Below are positions 43,066 to 51,207 of a DNA stretch of 64,000 nucleotides, piece after piece. The stretch spans positions 1 through 64,000 of the forward strand of contig NZ_LWTX01000012.1 of assembly GCF_002094305.1 (NCBI RefSeq), written 5' to 3'. The notes below the pieces were generated by a model that did not search any database, was not told where the DNA came from, and saw only the letters and a list, made by a program, of their open reading frames with translations. Source of the stretch: Prescottella equi (lineage in GTDB: Bacteria > Actinomycetota > Actinomycetes > Mycobacteriales > Mycobacteriaceae). A program made the translations under genes and the position numbers. Position 1 is the stretch's first letter. Every line of letters begins with the position of its first letter.

Positions 43066-44415
43066 ATGACCTCTTCCACCTCGACACCGCGTACGGGCAC
43101 CACCGTTCGAGGCAGAGCCCGGATGATCCTCGCGGTCAACATGGGCAACGCGCTCGAATGGTTCGACTGGACCGTCTTCGCGATCTTCGCGGTCTACTTC
43201 TCGAACCAGTTCTTCCACTCCGACAACGAGGTGTCGAACCTCCTGTCCACGATGGCGGTCTTCGCCGTCGGCTTCGTGATGCGACCGCTGGGCGGTCTGT
43301 TCTTCGGTCTCGTCGCCGACCGCCGCGGCCGCAAGTTCGTCATGGTGCTGACGATGTCGCTCGTCGCAGCGTCCAGCGTCCTCATCGCCGTCGCCCCCAC
43401 GTACGGCCAGGTCGGCGCCTTCGCGTCGCTGTGGCTCCTGGTGGTGCGCTGCATCCAGGGCCTCGCACACGGCGGCGAACAGGGCGGTTCCTACACCTAC
43501 ATCGCCGAGGTGGCCCGCCCGGACAACCGCGCCCTGTGGGGTAGCACCGTCATCATGTCGACGGTGGGCGGCACCGTGCTCGCCACCCTCCTCGGTGCCG
43601 TCATGCGCACCGGCGTCGACGCGTCCACCATGTCCGACTGGGGCTGGCGCATCCCGTTCCTGATCGGCGGGCTCCTCGGGTTCTTCGCGCTCTACCTGCG
43701 CCGCGGCCTCGCCGAGTCCGAGACGTTCGAGGACGCGGCCGAAGCCGCCCCCGTGCCCGAGTCCCCGGTCAAGACGGCGCTGCGCGACGTGTGGGCGCAG
43801 CGCGGATCGATCCTGCGGGTCGTCATCCTCGTCGGCGGCACCTCGGTGTTCTCGTACACCTGGTCGGTGAACGCGCCGGCGTACGCGATCAGCTTCCACG
43901 GCGTCGACGACCGCCTCGCGATGTGGTCCGGTGTGGTGGCGAACCTCGTGTTCATCGCCGCGCTGCCACTGGCAGCGATGCTCGCGGACCGGGTCGGACG
44001 TCGGGTCAACAACATGGTGTGGGGTATCGGCGTCGCGCTGCTGGCCTTCCCACTCTCCGGGCTGCTCGACGACTCCGCGATCAGCCTCGTGACGGCGATG
44101 TCGCTGGCACTGGTCCTGCAGTCGTTCGCGGCGAGCACGCAGGTCGCGTGGTTCGCCGAACTGTTCGCCACCAAGTCGCGCGCCACGGGCACCGGCATCG
44201 CGGTCTCGCTCGCGGCAGCGGTGTTCGGCGGCACCGCGCCCTACCTGAACACGTGGCTGACCTCGCGGGATTCGGCGGACCTCTTCACGTGGTACGTCGT
44301 GGCGCTGGCCCTGTGCGTGGCGGTCGCCGCCTACTTCACCCGGGAGACCAAGGGGACGGCGCTCACCTCCACCCACGTTCCGAACCCCGCGACGGCGGAG
44401 TCGACGGTCGCCTGA
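43066..44415 (+). CDS. MFS transporter, metabolite:H+ symporter (MHS) type
   Basis: 449 residues with about 12 hydrophobic helices. The N-terminal NALEWFDWTVFAIFAVYFS and the loop signature GLVADRRGRK at residues 81-90 are typical of MHS transporters (dicarboxylate, shikimate, proline/betaine types). ATG behind AAGGAG. Divergent from the HD-domain/TetR operon, so it probably imports the substrate of that pathway. Two strong hairpins follow the stop. The substrate cannot be read. Confidence 0.9.
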   Translation: MTSSTSTPRTGTTVRGRARMILAVNMGNALEWFDWTVFAIFAVYFSNQFFHSDNEVSNLLSTMAVFAVGFVMRPLGGLFFGLVADRRGRKFVMVLTMSLVAASSVLIAVAPTYGQVGAFASLWLLVVRCIQGLAHGGEQGGSYTYIAEVARPDNRALWGSTVIMSTVGGTVLATLLGAVMRTGVDASTMSDWGWRIPFLIGGLLGFFALYLRRGLAESETFEDAAEAAPVPESPVKTALRDVWAQRGSILRVVILVGGTSVFSYTWSVNAPAYAISFHGVDDRLAMWSGVVANLVFIAALPLAAMLADRVGRRVNNMVWGIGVALLAFPLSGLLDDSAISLVTAMSLALVLQSFAASTQVAWFAELFATKSRATGTGIAVSLAAAVFGGTAPYLNTWLTSRDSADLFTWYVVALALCVAVAAYFTRETKGTALTSTHVPNPATAESTVA

Positions 44416-44418
44416 CCC

Positions 44419-44444
44419 CGGTGCGCATTCCCCTCCGCGCACCG
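44419..44444 (+). terminator. Hairpin after MFS transporter
   Basis: CGGTGCGC / GCGCACCG stem of 8 bp with a 10-nt loop, directly after the stop of the transporter gene. Confidence 0.5.
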
Positions 44445-44470
44445 CGCTGCTGTGACAATATGTGCTGTCC

Positions 44471-44503
44471 GTGCACCTGGTCACGATTCGTGACCGGGTG
44501 CAC
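44471..44503 (+). terminator. Second strong hairpin between MFS and LuxR genes
   Basis: GTGCACCTGGTCACG and CGTGACCGGGTGCAC form a 15-bp stem with one T/G wobble and a 3-nt loop ATT. It is 71 nt before the LuxR gene start, so it may be a terminator for the transporter or a leader element of the regulator. Confidence 0.65.
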
Positions 44504-44574
44504 GAGCAAGGTTTCGCAGCGGGGGCGAACCAATCGCACCGACGGGGGTCGGTGGACATGGGGAGTGTGTTGCT

Positions 44575-47136
44575 GTGGCAGCTGACCGATCGGCGATCGA
44601 GACCGGTGGGAGATCACCGCGGGCAGAGCGCTTCCTGCTGAACCGTCCACGCCTGTTCGAGCTGCTGTCGAAACCGACGGCGTTGACCGTCGTCCGCGGC
44701 CCGCGTGCAGCGGGGAAGACAGCACTCCTGCGAACGTGGGCGCGCAGCCGGTCCGACTTCGGCGAAACGGTGATCGAGCAGGACACGCCCCCAGCCGACA
44801 TCATGCCGAATGGTTACTGGGACAGGGTGTCCCGCGAAATCGGGGCCGCAGCACAGAGCCAGGACGATTCTCCGATCGTCGTCGTGCTCGACGATCTCGA
44901 CCGACTCGGCGACCCGGACGCTCAGGCCCGCGCCCTCACGCTCCTCGAGAGCGACGAGCGCCTGCACCTCGTCGTCACCACCCGGTCCACGGCCATCTTC
45001 GACGACGCCACGATGCTCGACGTGGACGGGCTCACGATCTCCCCCACGGATCTGCTGTTCACTCCCGCCGAATCGCAGGCCGTCCTGCAGGCCCGCGGAA
45101 TCGACCTCGCGCCACACCTTCTGGAAACCGTGCAGACCGTGACAGGCGGCTTTCCGCCCCTCGTCCAGGCCGCCGTCTCGGTGGCCCGTCCGTTCGGGAC
45201 CGACTACGAGGAGAGCCGAGCACTCGCCCGCCGCGCGCTCGAGCGCTCCATCGACCGGTACGTCGAGCGCACGATCCTCGGCGACCCCGATCTGGCCGAC
45301 CTGCGTCAGTTCACGCTCACGATCTCCGCGGCGCGGATCGTCACCGACGAAGTGGCCGCCGTCCTCGCCGCCGACGGCGACGCGCCGCAGCGGGTACGCG
45401 CCCTCGAGGCCGCCGGCCTACTGGTTCGGTCGACGTGGCCGCGCGACGACGAGTGGCGTTTCCCGCAGCCGATCCGCGAATCCCTCATGCGCGATCTGCG
45501 ATTGGAGGCGCCGCAGGGGCCGCTGCGCGCGTCGGGCGACCTGGCCCGCTGGTTCCTGGGGCGCGGCGAACTCGACCCCGCGCTGGCGCACGCCGTCGAG
45601 GGCCACGACTGGGAACTGACGGTGTCGATCCTCAAGTCCAACTGGGTCGAACTCGTCTCGCGCCACTTCCGGCTGGTCCGCGAGTCGCTGCTGGCCCTTC
45701 CCGCCGAGGTGGCCGCCGACGACCTCACGATCAAGGCCGGGCGGGAGCTCTTCCTACGATTCGGCGCCGATTCGGCGGGGTTCGCGGCGCCGATGGTCCC
45801 GTCGTACGACATCGACGTCGCGGAGGCCGATACGTCCGTCGTCACCGAGACGCTCGCCGTGGGAACCGTGCAGTCGCTCATCCTGCGCGTGGCGGGTGAT
45901 TTCGAACGCGCCGCCGAGATGACGGCGCAACTGTCCGCGCTGGCGGACCGGGCGATCGAGGTCCAGCACGGCGAGGTCACCGAGTTCCTGCCGCTGCTGC
46001 GCCTGCAGTGGGGCATCACGCACCAACTGCGGGGCGATCTGACACGGGCGTCGAGCGAGTTGCGTCGCGCGCACCACGGCAACCGCCCCGACGGGACCGA
46101 CTTCATCGCCCGGAACGCGGCGGGCAATCTCGCTCTCGGCTACGCCCTGACCGGGGAACTGACGTACGCCGACACGTGGCTCGAGCGTGAACGGCGCTAC
46201 GACGACACCGGGTCGGGGATGTCGGCGGTGGTCCGCGTGAGCGGCCTGGTCGCGTCGGCGCTGGTCGCGCTGGATCGGATGGATGTCACGCTCACCGCGA
46301 AGGCCCTCGCCGAGCTCGGCGACCTGCCCGACGACGAGGAACTGTGGGCGTTCGCGCTGTACGCGCACTGCCAGCTGGCCCTCGTGACCGGCAACGCGGA
46401 ACAGGGGCTCGATCGCTTGCACCGCGCGACCGCGATCTACGACAGATGGTTCACGTCGGGATCGGTCGCGGCGCCGCTTCTGGCCTCGACCGAGGCGGAC
46501 CTGTTCTCCGCGCTCGGCCGTGGCAACGACATGTGGACCGCGCTCGAACAGGCCCGCGGTCGCGGCCCGTGGACGGCTGTCTCCCGGGCCCGGATGGACC
46601 TGTCGAGCGGCTACCCCGCGTCCACGCTCGCCGGTTGCGCCCGGCCGGTCGTCGCGGGCTGTCCGCAGCCCCGCATCCGGATGGAGTCCGCGCTTCTGCA
46701 GTCCGTCGCGCACCTCGACATGGGGAACACGGAACCGGCGGTGACGCTGCTGCAGCGCGCGGTCTCCCTGTTCGAGCAGACCGGGATGGTCCGGCCGTTC
46801 GCGTCGCTGTCCGAGAACGCCGTCGAACGTCTCGCCGGCCTGGGTGTGCCGTTGCCCGAGGCGTGGTCGGCGGCGGCGCCCCCGGTCGGCCGGGAGGTCT
46901 TTCCCGAGCGGATCCGCATGGTCGGCATCAGCGATCGCGAGTCCGCGGTCCTCGAGGCGCTGGCGTCGACGCCGTCGGTCGCGGAGATCGCCGCACAGTT
47001 GTACGTCTCCCAGAACACCGTCAAGACGCAGCTTCGCAGCCTGTACCGCAAGCTGGGCGTCCATTCCCGGGCCGACGCCCTGACCACGGCGACGCGGTTG
47101 GGCCTGCTCGCGAGCCGGCACGACACCGACGGCTGA
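44575..47136 (+). CDS. MalT-like LuxR-family ATP-dependent regulator
   Basis: 853 residues. Walker A GPRAAGKT at 42-49, Walker B VVVLDDLDR at about 102-110 and a STAND-type NTPase region; then a helical TPR-like central part and a C-terminal LuxR HTH at about 785-845 (ISDRESAVLEALASTPSVAEIAAQLYVSQNTVKTQLRSLYRK). Such proteins bind ATP and an inducer and activate catabolic genes. GTG start has GGGAG 9 nt upstream. Its targets are unknown; the following pirin genes have their own palindrome and may or may not respond to it. Confidence 0.87.
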   Translation: MAADRSAIETGGRSPRAERFLLNRPRLFELLSKPTALTVVRGPRAAGKTALLRTWARSRSDFGETVIEQDTPPADIMPNGYWDRVSREIGAAAQSQDDSPIVVVLDDLDRLGDPDAQARALTLLESDERLHLVVTTRSTAIFDDATMLDVDGLTISPTDLLFTPAESQAVLQARGIDLAPHLLETVQTVTGGFPPLVQAAVSVARPFGTDYEESRALARRALERSIDRYVERTILGDPDLADLRQFTLTISAARIVTDEVAAVLAADGDAPQRVRALEAAGLLVRSTWPRDDEWRFPQPIRESLMRDLRLEAPQGPLRASGDLARWFLGRGELDPALAHAVEGHDWELTVSILKSNWVELVSRHFRLVRESLLALPAEVAADDLTIKAGRELFLRFGADSAGFAAPMVPSYDIDVAEADTSVVTETLAVGTVQSLILRVAGDFERAAEMTAQLSALADRAIEVQHGEVTEFLPLLRLQWGITHQLRGDLTRASSELRRAHHGNRPDGTDFIARNAAGNLALGYALTGELTYADTWLERERRYDDTGSGMSAVVRVSGLVASALVALDRMDVTLTAKALAELGDLPDDEELWAFALYAHCQLALVTGNAEQGLDRLHRATAIYDRWFTSGSVAAPLLASTEADLFSALGRGNDMWTALEQARGRGPWTAVSRARMDLSSGYPASTLAGCARPVVAGCPQPRIRMESALLQSVAHLDMGNTEPAVTLLQRAVSLFEQTGMVRPFASLSENAVERLAGLGVPLPEAWSAAAPPVGREVFPERIRMVGISDRESAVLEALASTPSVAEIAAQLYVSQNTVKTQLRSLYRKLGVHSRADALTTATRLGLLASRHDTDG

Positions 47137-47192
47137 CGCGCCCGGAGAGGGCGGGAATAGATCGGGTTCGAGGTTGTTGAGCTACGGTGAAC

Positions 47193-47210
47193 TAGTTGAA
47201 TCCTCAACTA
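47193..47210. promoter_or_regulatory. Operator-like palindrome upstream of pirin gene
   Basis: TAGTTGA-ATCC-TCAACTA is a perfect 7-4-7 inverted repeat 20 nt before the pirin start, overlapping the probable promoter. Spacing is typical for MarR, HxlR or TetR repressors. GTTGAG at 47176-47181 and CTCAAC at 47203-47208 form another pair. Confidence 0.55.
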
Positions 47211-47230
47211 ACCGCCCGGAGGAGAACCCC

Positions 47231-48196
47231 ATGCCCGCCGTGACCGTCGACAACATCCTCGCGCTGCCGCGCATCGAAGCCGTGGATCCGACCGCCGTGG
47301 ACCGCCCCGTCCGGGGCATCGTCACCGCGCCCGTCGGCTACGAGGGCGAGGGTTTCCCCGTCCGCCGCGCCTTCGCCGGCATCGACCTCGCACAGCTCGA
47401 CCCGTTCATCCACATGGATCAGATGGGTGAGGTGAACTACGCCCCCGGCGAACCGAAGGGCACCCCGTGGCATCCGCACCGCGGCTTCGAGACCGTCACC
47501 TACATGATCGACGGGATCATGGAGCACCAGGACTCCAACGGCGGCGGCGGCATCATCGGCGGCGGCGACACCCAGTGGATGACGGCCGGTGGCGGCATCC
47601 TCCACATCGAGGCTCCGCCCGAGCACCTCGTGATGAGCGGCGGCCTGTTCCACGGCGTCCAGCTGTGGGTCAACCTGCCCAAGAGCAACAAGATGGCGGC
47701 GCCCCGCTACCAGGACATCACCGGCAGCAAGGTCGCCCTCGCCTCGAGCGCCGACGGCGGGGCCCTGGTCCGCGTCATCGCCGGTGAGATCGCGGGACAC
47801 CAGGGTCCCGGATCCACGTACACCCCCATCGCGCTGTCGCACACGACCGTCGCACCGGGAGCCAGCGTGACGCTGCCGTGGAACCCCGACTTCAACGCGC
47901 TGGTCTACGTGCTGGCCGGGGACGGCTTCGTCGGCGCCGAGAAGCGACCGATCTCGTCGGGCCAGACCGCCGTGCTGGGTCGCGGTGACACCGTCACGAT
48001 CGCGGCCGCCGACGTCCAGGACTCGCGCACCGAGTCGCTCGAGGTGTTCGTCCTCGGTGGCCGGCCGATCCGCGAGCCCGTCGCGATGGCAGGGCCGTTC
48101 GTCATGAACACCAAGGCCGAGGTCATCCAGGCGTTCGAGGACTACCAGGCCGGCCGACTCGGGTCCGTCCCGGCAGCGCACGAAACCCTCAACTGA
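47231..48196 (+). CDS. Pirin-family bicupin protein (pirin 1)
   Basis: 321 residues. The N-terminal cupin carries the iron site HPHRGFETVTYM (His-x-His) and a later His/Glu in the segment ILHIEAPPEHLVMSGGLFHGVQLW, as in human pirin and quercetinase YhhW; a second cupin with weaker ligands follows. Function could be quercetin-like dioxygenase or transcription co-factor activity. ATG behind GGAGGAGA. The start is set by that site. It is the first of two pirin genes; the 205-nt gap to the second suggests separate transcription. Confidence 0.88.
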   Translation: MPAVTVDNILALPRIEAVDPTAVDRPVRGIVTAPVGYEGEGFPVRRAFAGIDLAQLDPFIHMDQMGEVNYAPGEPKGTPWHPHRGFETVTYMIDGIMEHQDSNGGGGIIGGGDTQWMTAGGGILHIEAPPEHLVMSGGLFHGVQLWVNLPKSNKMAAPRYQDITGSKVALASSADGGALVRVIAGEIAGHQGPGSTYTPIALSHTTVAPGASVTLPWNPDFNALVYVLAGDGFVGAEKRPISSGQTAVLGRGDTVTIAAADVQDSRTESLEVFVLGGRPIREPVAMAGPFVMNTKAEVIQAFEDYQAGRLGSVPAAHETLN

Positions 48197-48401
48197 ATGT
48201 CTTTGCCGGACAGTCGATCACATCGGTCGAACGACCGACCGATTGTGGTCGACTCCCGGCCCGACACTCGTCCGTGAACAGTCCGAGACCGAACCGACAC
48301 CACTGATTCGGCGCCGGCGGGTCCCACTTCGTACCCTGGTGACTCGACAGCGCGAACGCCGTGGAGCAACTCTGACCGCGTCTGTCAGCGAGGAGGACCG
48401 C

Positions 48402-49166
48402 ATGCCAGCTCTCACCACCCCCCACGTCGACGTCCACCGTTCGGGTGACCGTCTCAAGACCCGGATCCCGTGGCTGGACTCCAAGCACTCCTTCTCGTTC
48501 GGGCAGCACTACGACCCCGACAACACCCATCACGGACTGCTGCTCGTGAACAACGACGACATCGTCCAGCCGGGCCAGGGCTTCGACACCCACCCTCACA
48601 AGGACATGGAGATCGTCACCTGGGTGCTGCGGGGGTCGCTGGTGCATCAGGACTCGATCGGCCACTCGGGTGTCATCTATCCGGGTCTCGCGCAGCGGAT
48701 GAGCGCGGGCACCGGCATCCTGCACTCCGAGAAGAACGACTCGTGGCGGCTGAAGGGCGACGAGCACGAGGAGCCCGTCCACTTCGTCCAGATGTGGGTC
48801 GTGCCCGACGAGCCGGGCATCATGCCAGGCTACGAACAGCTCGAGATCGACGCCGAACTCCTCGCCGGTGGGCTGGTGCCGGTCGCGTCGGGCATGCCGC
48901 AGCACCGCGACAACGCGGCCATCCGGATCAAGAACAAGTACGCGTCGCTGCACGCGGCCCGGCTGCAGCCGGGTAAGGCGGTCCGCATCCCCGAAGCGCC
49001 GTTCGTGCACGTGTTCGTCGCGCAGGGCACCGCGGAGATGGAGGGCGTCGGAACGCTGTACGAGGGCGACGCCGTCCGGCTCAGTGCGTCCGGCGGGCAG
49101 CAGGTCACGAGCGAGACCGGGGCCGAGATCCTCGTCTGGGAGATGCACGCACGTCTCGGCGGGTGA
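48402..49166 (+). CDS. Pirin-family bicupin protein (pirin 2, YhhW/YhaK type)
   Basis: 254 residues. FDTHPHKDMEIVTWVLRG carries the His-x-His iron motif, and GHSGVIYPGLAQRMSAGTGILHSEKN the remaining ligands; the second half lacks an obvious metal site. This short subgroup matches YhhW-like pirins with quercetin 2,3-dioxygenase activity. ATG behind AGGAGGA. It is more distant from pirin 1 than a recent duplicate, so the two are different subfamilies placed side by side. The M. tuberculosis Rv0181c region holds a comparable gene near sigG. Confidence 0.88.
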   Translation: MPALTTPHVDVHRSGDRLKTRIPWLDSKHSFSFGQHYDPDNTHHGLLLVNNDDIVQPGQGFDTHPHKDMEIVTWVLRGSLVHQDSIGHSGVIYPGLAQRMSAGTGILHSEKNDSWRLKGDEHEEPVHFVQMWVVPDEPGIMPGYEQLEIDAELLAGGLVPVASGMPQHRDNAAIRIKNKYASLHAARLQPGKAVRIPEAPFVHVFVAQGTAEMEGVGTLYEGDAVRLSASGGQQVTSETGAEILVWEMHARLGG

Positions 49167-49314
49167 GCATCGCCGGTTGCCGGGTCGGGCGCCGACTCGC
49201 GCCGATCCGTCCACGGCCGATCGGGGCGGACGGCACGCTGCCTACGTCCGCCCGGACGCGCGCGCAACCGGGACGGCGGTTCGGCGCCCGCGGCTCGGGT
49301 GGTACACAAGTGCA

Positions 49315-50238
49315 ATGACCCAGACTGCCGCCGATCCGAGCACCGCACCCGAACGGGTCGACCGCCTCAACCTGTTCATGGGTGTGGAGGCGCGGGAGGT
49401 CCGGCCCGGACACCTCGTGCTCGCGCAGCCGGTCGGGGCCCGCTTCCACGACCACCGCGGACAGACGATCCTCGGCTCGGTCGGCGTGCTCGCCGACGCG
49501 TGCCCGGGCGGCTCGCTCGGCAACTCGGTCCCCGCGGACGCGGGCATGGTGCTGTCGCAGATCTCCGCGACGCTCGCCGCACCGATGCCGACGCACGGCA
49601 CCGTCGTCGCGACCGGCGACGTCGTCGACCTCGACCTCGAGAGCGGCATCGGACTCGCGGCCGGCGCGATGCACGACGGCGACGGCACCACGGTCGCGGT
49701 CGTGCAGTCGCGTGGTGTGTTCGTCACGCGGCCCCGCGCGAACGCCGCGGCGGTGCTCAGCGGGCAGCGCCTCCCCGTGCCCGCCGCCGAACCGTGCGCG
49801 GCCCCCGACGAGCTGGCCGGCCGCGCCGGACTCGACGTCGTCGACGGCATCGCGTCGGAGCGGATCGCGCGCGGCCCGCTCGCCGGGCTGCTCGACCTGC
49901 GTCTGACCGACGTCGAACGCGGTTCGCTGACAGCGACGTTCGCGCCGCAGGACTGGATGAGCAACTACCTGGGCTCGATTCAGGGCGGCATCCTGATCAC
50001 CGCGGCCGACCTCGTGAACGGCCTTGTCGCGCAGACGCTCACCGCCGCCGATCAGCGGTACCGGATCCTGGATCTGCGGATCGACTTCGTCCGTTCCCCC
50101 GCCACCGACGGCCCCGCGATCCGCGCGGAGGCCGAGGTCGTCCGCGCCGGGCGCCGCCTCGCACTCATCGAGTCACGTCTGCTCGACAGCTCCGGGCAGG
50201 TCCTGATCCGGGCCGCGGCGAGCGCGCAACTGCTCTGA
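49315..50238 (+). CDS. Double hotdog thioesterase-like protein
   Basis: 307 residues in two hotdog halves. The N-terminal half (MGVEAREVRPGHLVLAQPVG, FHDHRGQTILGSVGVLADAC) and the C-terminal half (YLGSIQGGILITAADLVNGLV, RILDLRIDFVRSPATDGPAI) each look like PaaI/YbgC hotdog domains, so it is a single-chain version of a dimeric thioesterase. It probably acts on an acyl-CoA, unknown chain. ATG 49315 lacks a clear ribosome site and the exact start is uncertain. The next gene starts 12 nt after its stop. Confidence 0.8.
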   Translation: MTQTAADPSTAPERVDRLNLFMGVEAREVRPGHLVLAQPVGARFHDHRGQTILGSVGVLADACPGGSLGNSVPADAGMVLSQISATLAAPMPTHGTVVATGDVVDLDLESGIGLAAGAMHDGDGTTVAVVQSRGVFVTRPRANAAAVLSGQRLPVPAAEPCAAPDELAGRAGLDVVDGIASERIARGPLAGLLDLRLTDVERGSLTATFAPQDWMSNYLGSIQGGILITAADLVNGLVAQTLTAADQRYRILDLRIDFVRSPATDGPAIRAEAEVVRAGRRLALIESRLLDSSGQVLIRAAASAQLL

Positions 50239-50249
50239 CGGACACCCGC

Positions 50250-51107
50250 ATGCACCGGGACGTGGAGCTGAGCCGGCTACGGATCAGCCGGCGCCGCGCG
50301 CTGACCCTGGGCGGCGCCCTGACACTCAGCGGCGTCCTGGCGGCGTGCGGCGGCCCGGGCACCGATCCCGCCCCGGCCGTCCCCATCACCGCGGTCCCCA
50401 GCGACATCGAACCGCGGCTGCTCGCGCTGCTCGACGACGCCCCGCGCTGCGTCATGGCGGTCGAGGAGACGCAGGGCCCGTACTGGTTCGACGTCGACTC
50501 GATCCGCCGCGACATCCGCGAGGACCGTCCCGGACTCGAACTGCACCTCGCACTGCGCGTGCAGGACGCACGCAACTGCGACCCCGACGGCGGCGCACCC
50601 GGAGTCGCGAACGCCGTCGTCGAGATCTGGCACTGCGACGCGGGCGGCGTCTACTCGGGCTACGAGGCCGCGTCCGTCGCGGCGAACGGCGGCACGCCGA
50701 CTGCCGGTGACGCGTCGTCGATCGTCACGATGTCCGACGGGTCGTACAGCCTCGACGACGGCCAGATCCCCACCACCGACGACGGCACGTACCTCCGGGG
50801 CGCGCAGGTCACCGACGGCAACGGCATCGCGCAGTTCACGACGATCTTCCCCGGCTGGTACACCGGCCGCACCGTGCACATCCACCTCAAGGTGCACATC
50901 GACCGCAGAACGGTCCTGACCACGCAGCTGTACCTCGACGACGCGCTGACCGACGACGTCTTCGCCGGCGTCGCGCCGTACACCGCTCACCCCGGACGCG
51001 ACACCCGCAACGACACGGACGTCATCTTCCACGACACCGGGCTGGTGAACACCGCCCGTGAACCCGACCGGATCCTGGCGGCGATCAATCTGGGCATCGA
51101 CATCTGA
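50250..51107 (+). CDS. Exported lipoprotein with intradiol ring-cleavage dioxygenase fold (copy 1)
   Basis: 285 residues. Twin-arginine-like SRRRALTLGG followed by the lipobox LSGVLAACGG at residues 23-32 marks it as an exported lipoprotein. The body resembles intradiol dioxygenases; Fe(III) ligand candidates are Tyr135 (GGVYSG), Tyr204 (GWYTGR) and His210/His212 (VHIHLK), as in protocatechuate 3,4-dioxygenase (Tyr108, Tyr147, His160, His162). A dioxygenase outside the cytoplasmic membrane is unusual. It starts 12 nt after the thioesterase stop. ATG start, weak ribosome site. Confidence 0.87.
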   Translation: MHRDVELSRLRISRRRALTLGGALTLSGVLAACGGPGTDPAPAVPITAVPSDIEPRLLALLDDAPRCVMAVEETQGPYWFDVDSIRRDIREDRPGLELHLALRVQDARNCDPDGGAPGVANAVVEIWHCDAGGVYSGYEAASVAANGGTPTAGDASSIVTMSDGSYSLDDGQIPTTDDGTYLRGAQVTDGNGIAQFTTIFPGWYTGRTVHIHLKVHIDRRTVLTTQLYLDDALTDDVFAGVAPYTAHPGRDTRNDTDVIFHDTGLVNTAREPDRILAAINLGIDI

Positions 51108-51207
51108 CCTTCCGGTTCCCAGCAAGCTCACAGCCGACGTCCAGCCTCACGCCAGACCGCCCGCCGACGATGGTTCTCGACTCATTCGTTGCGAGGAAGG
51201 ATGTCGA

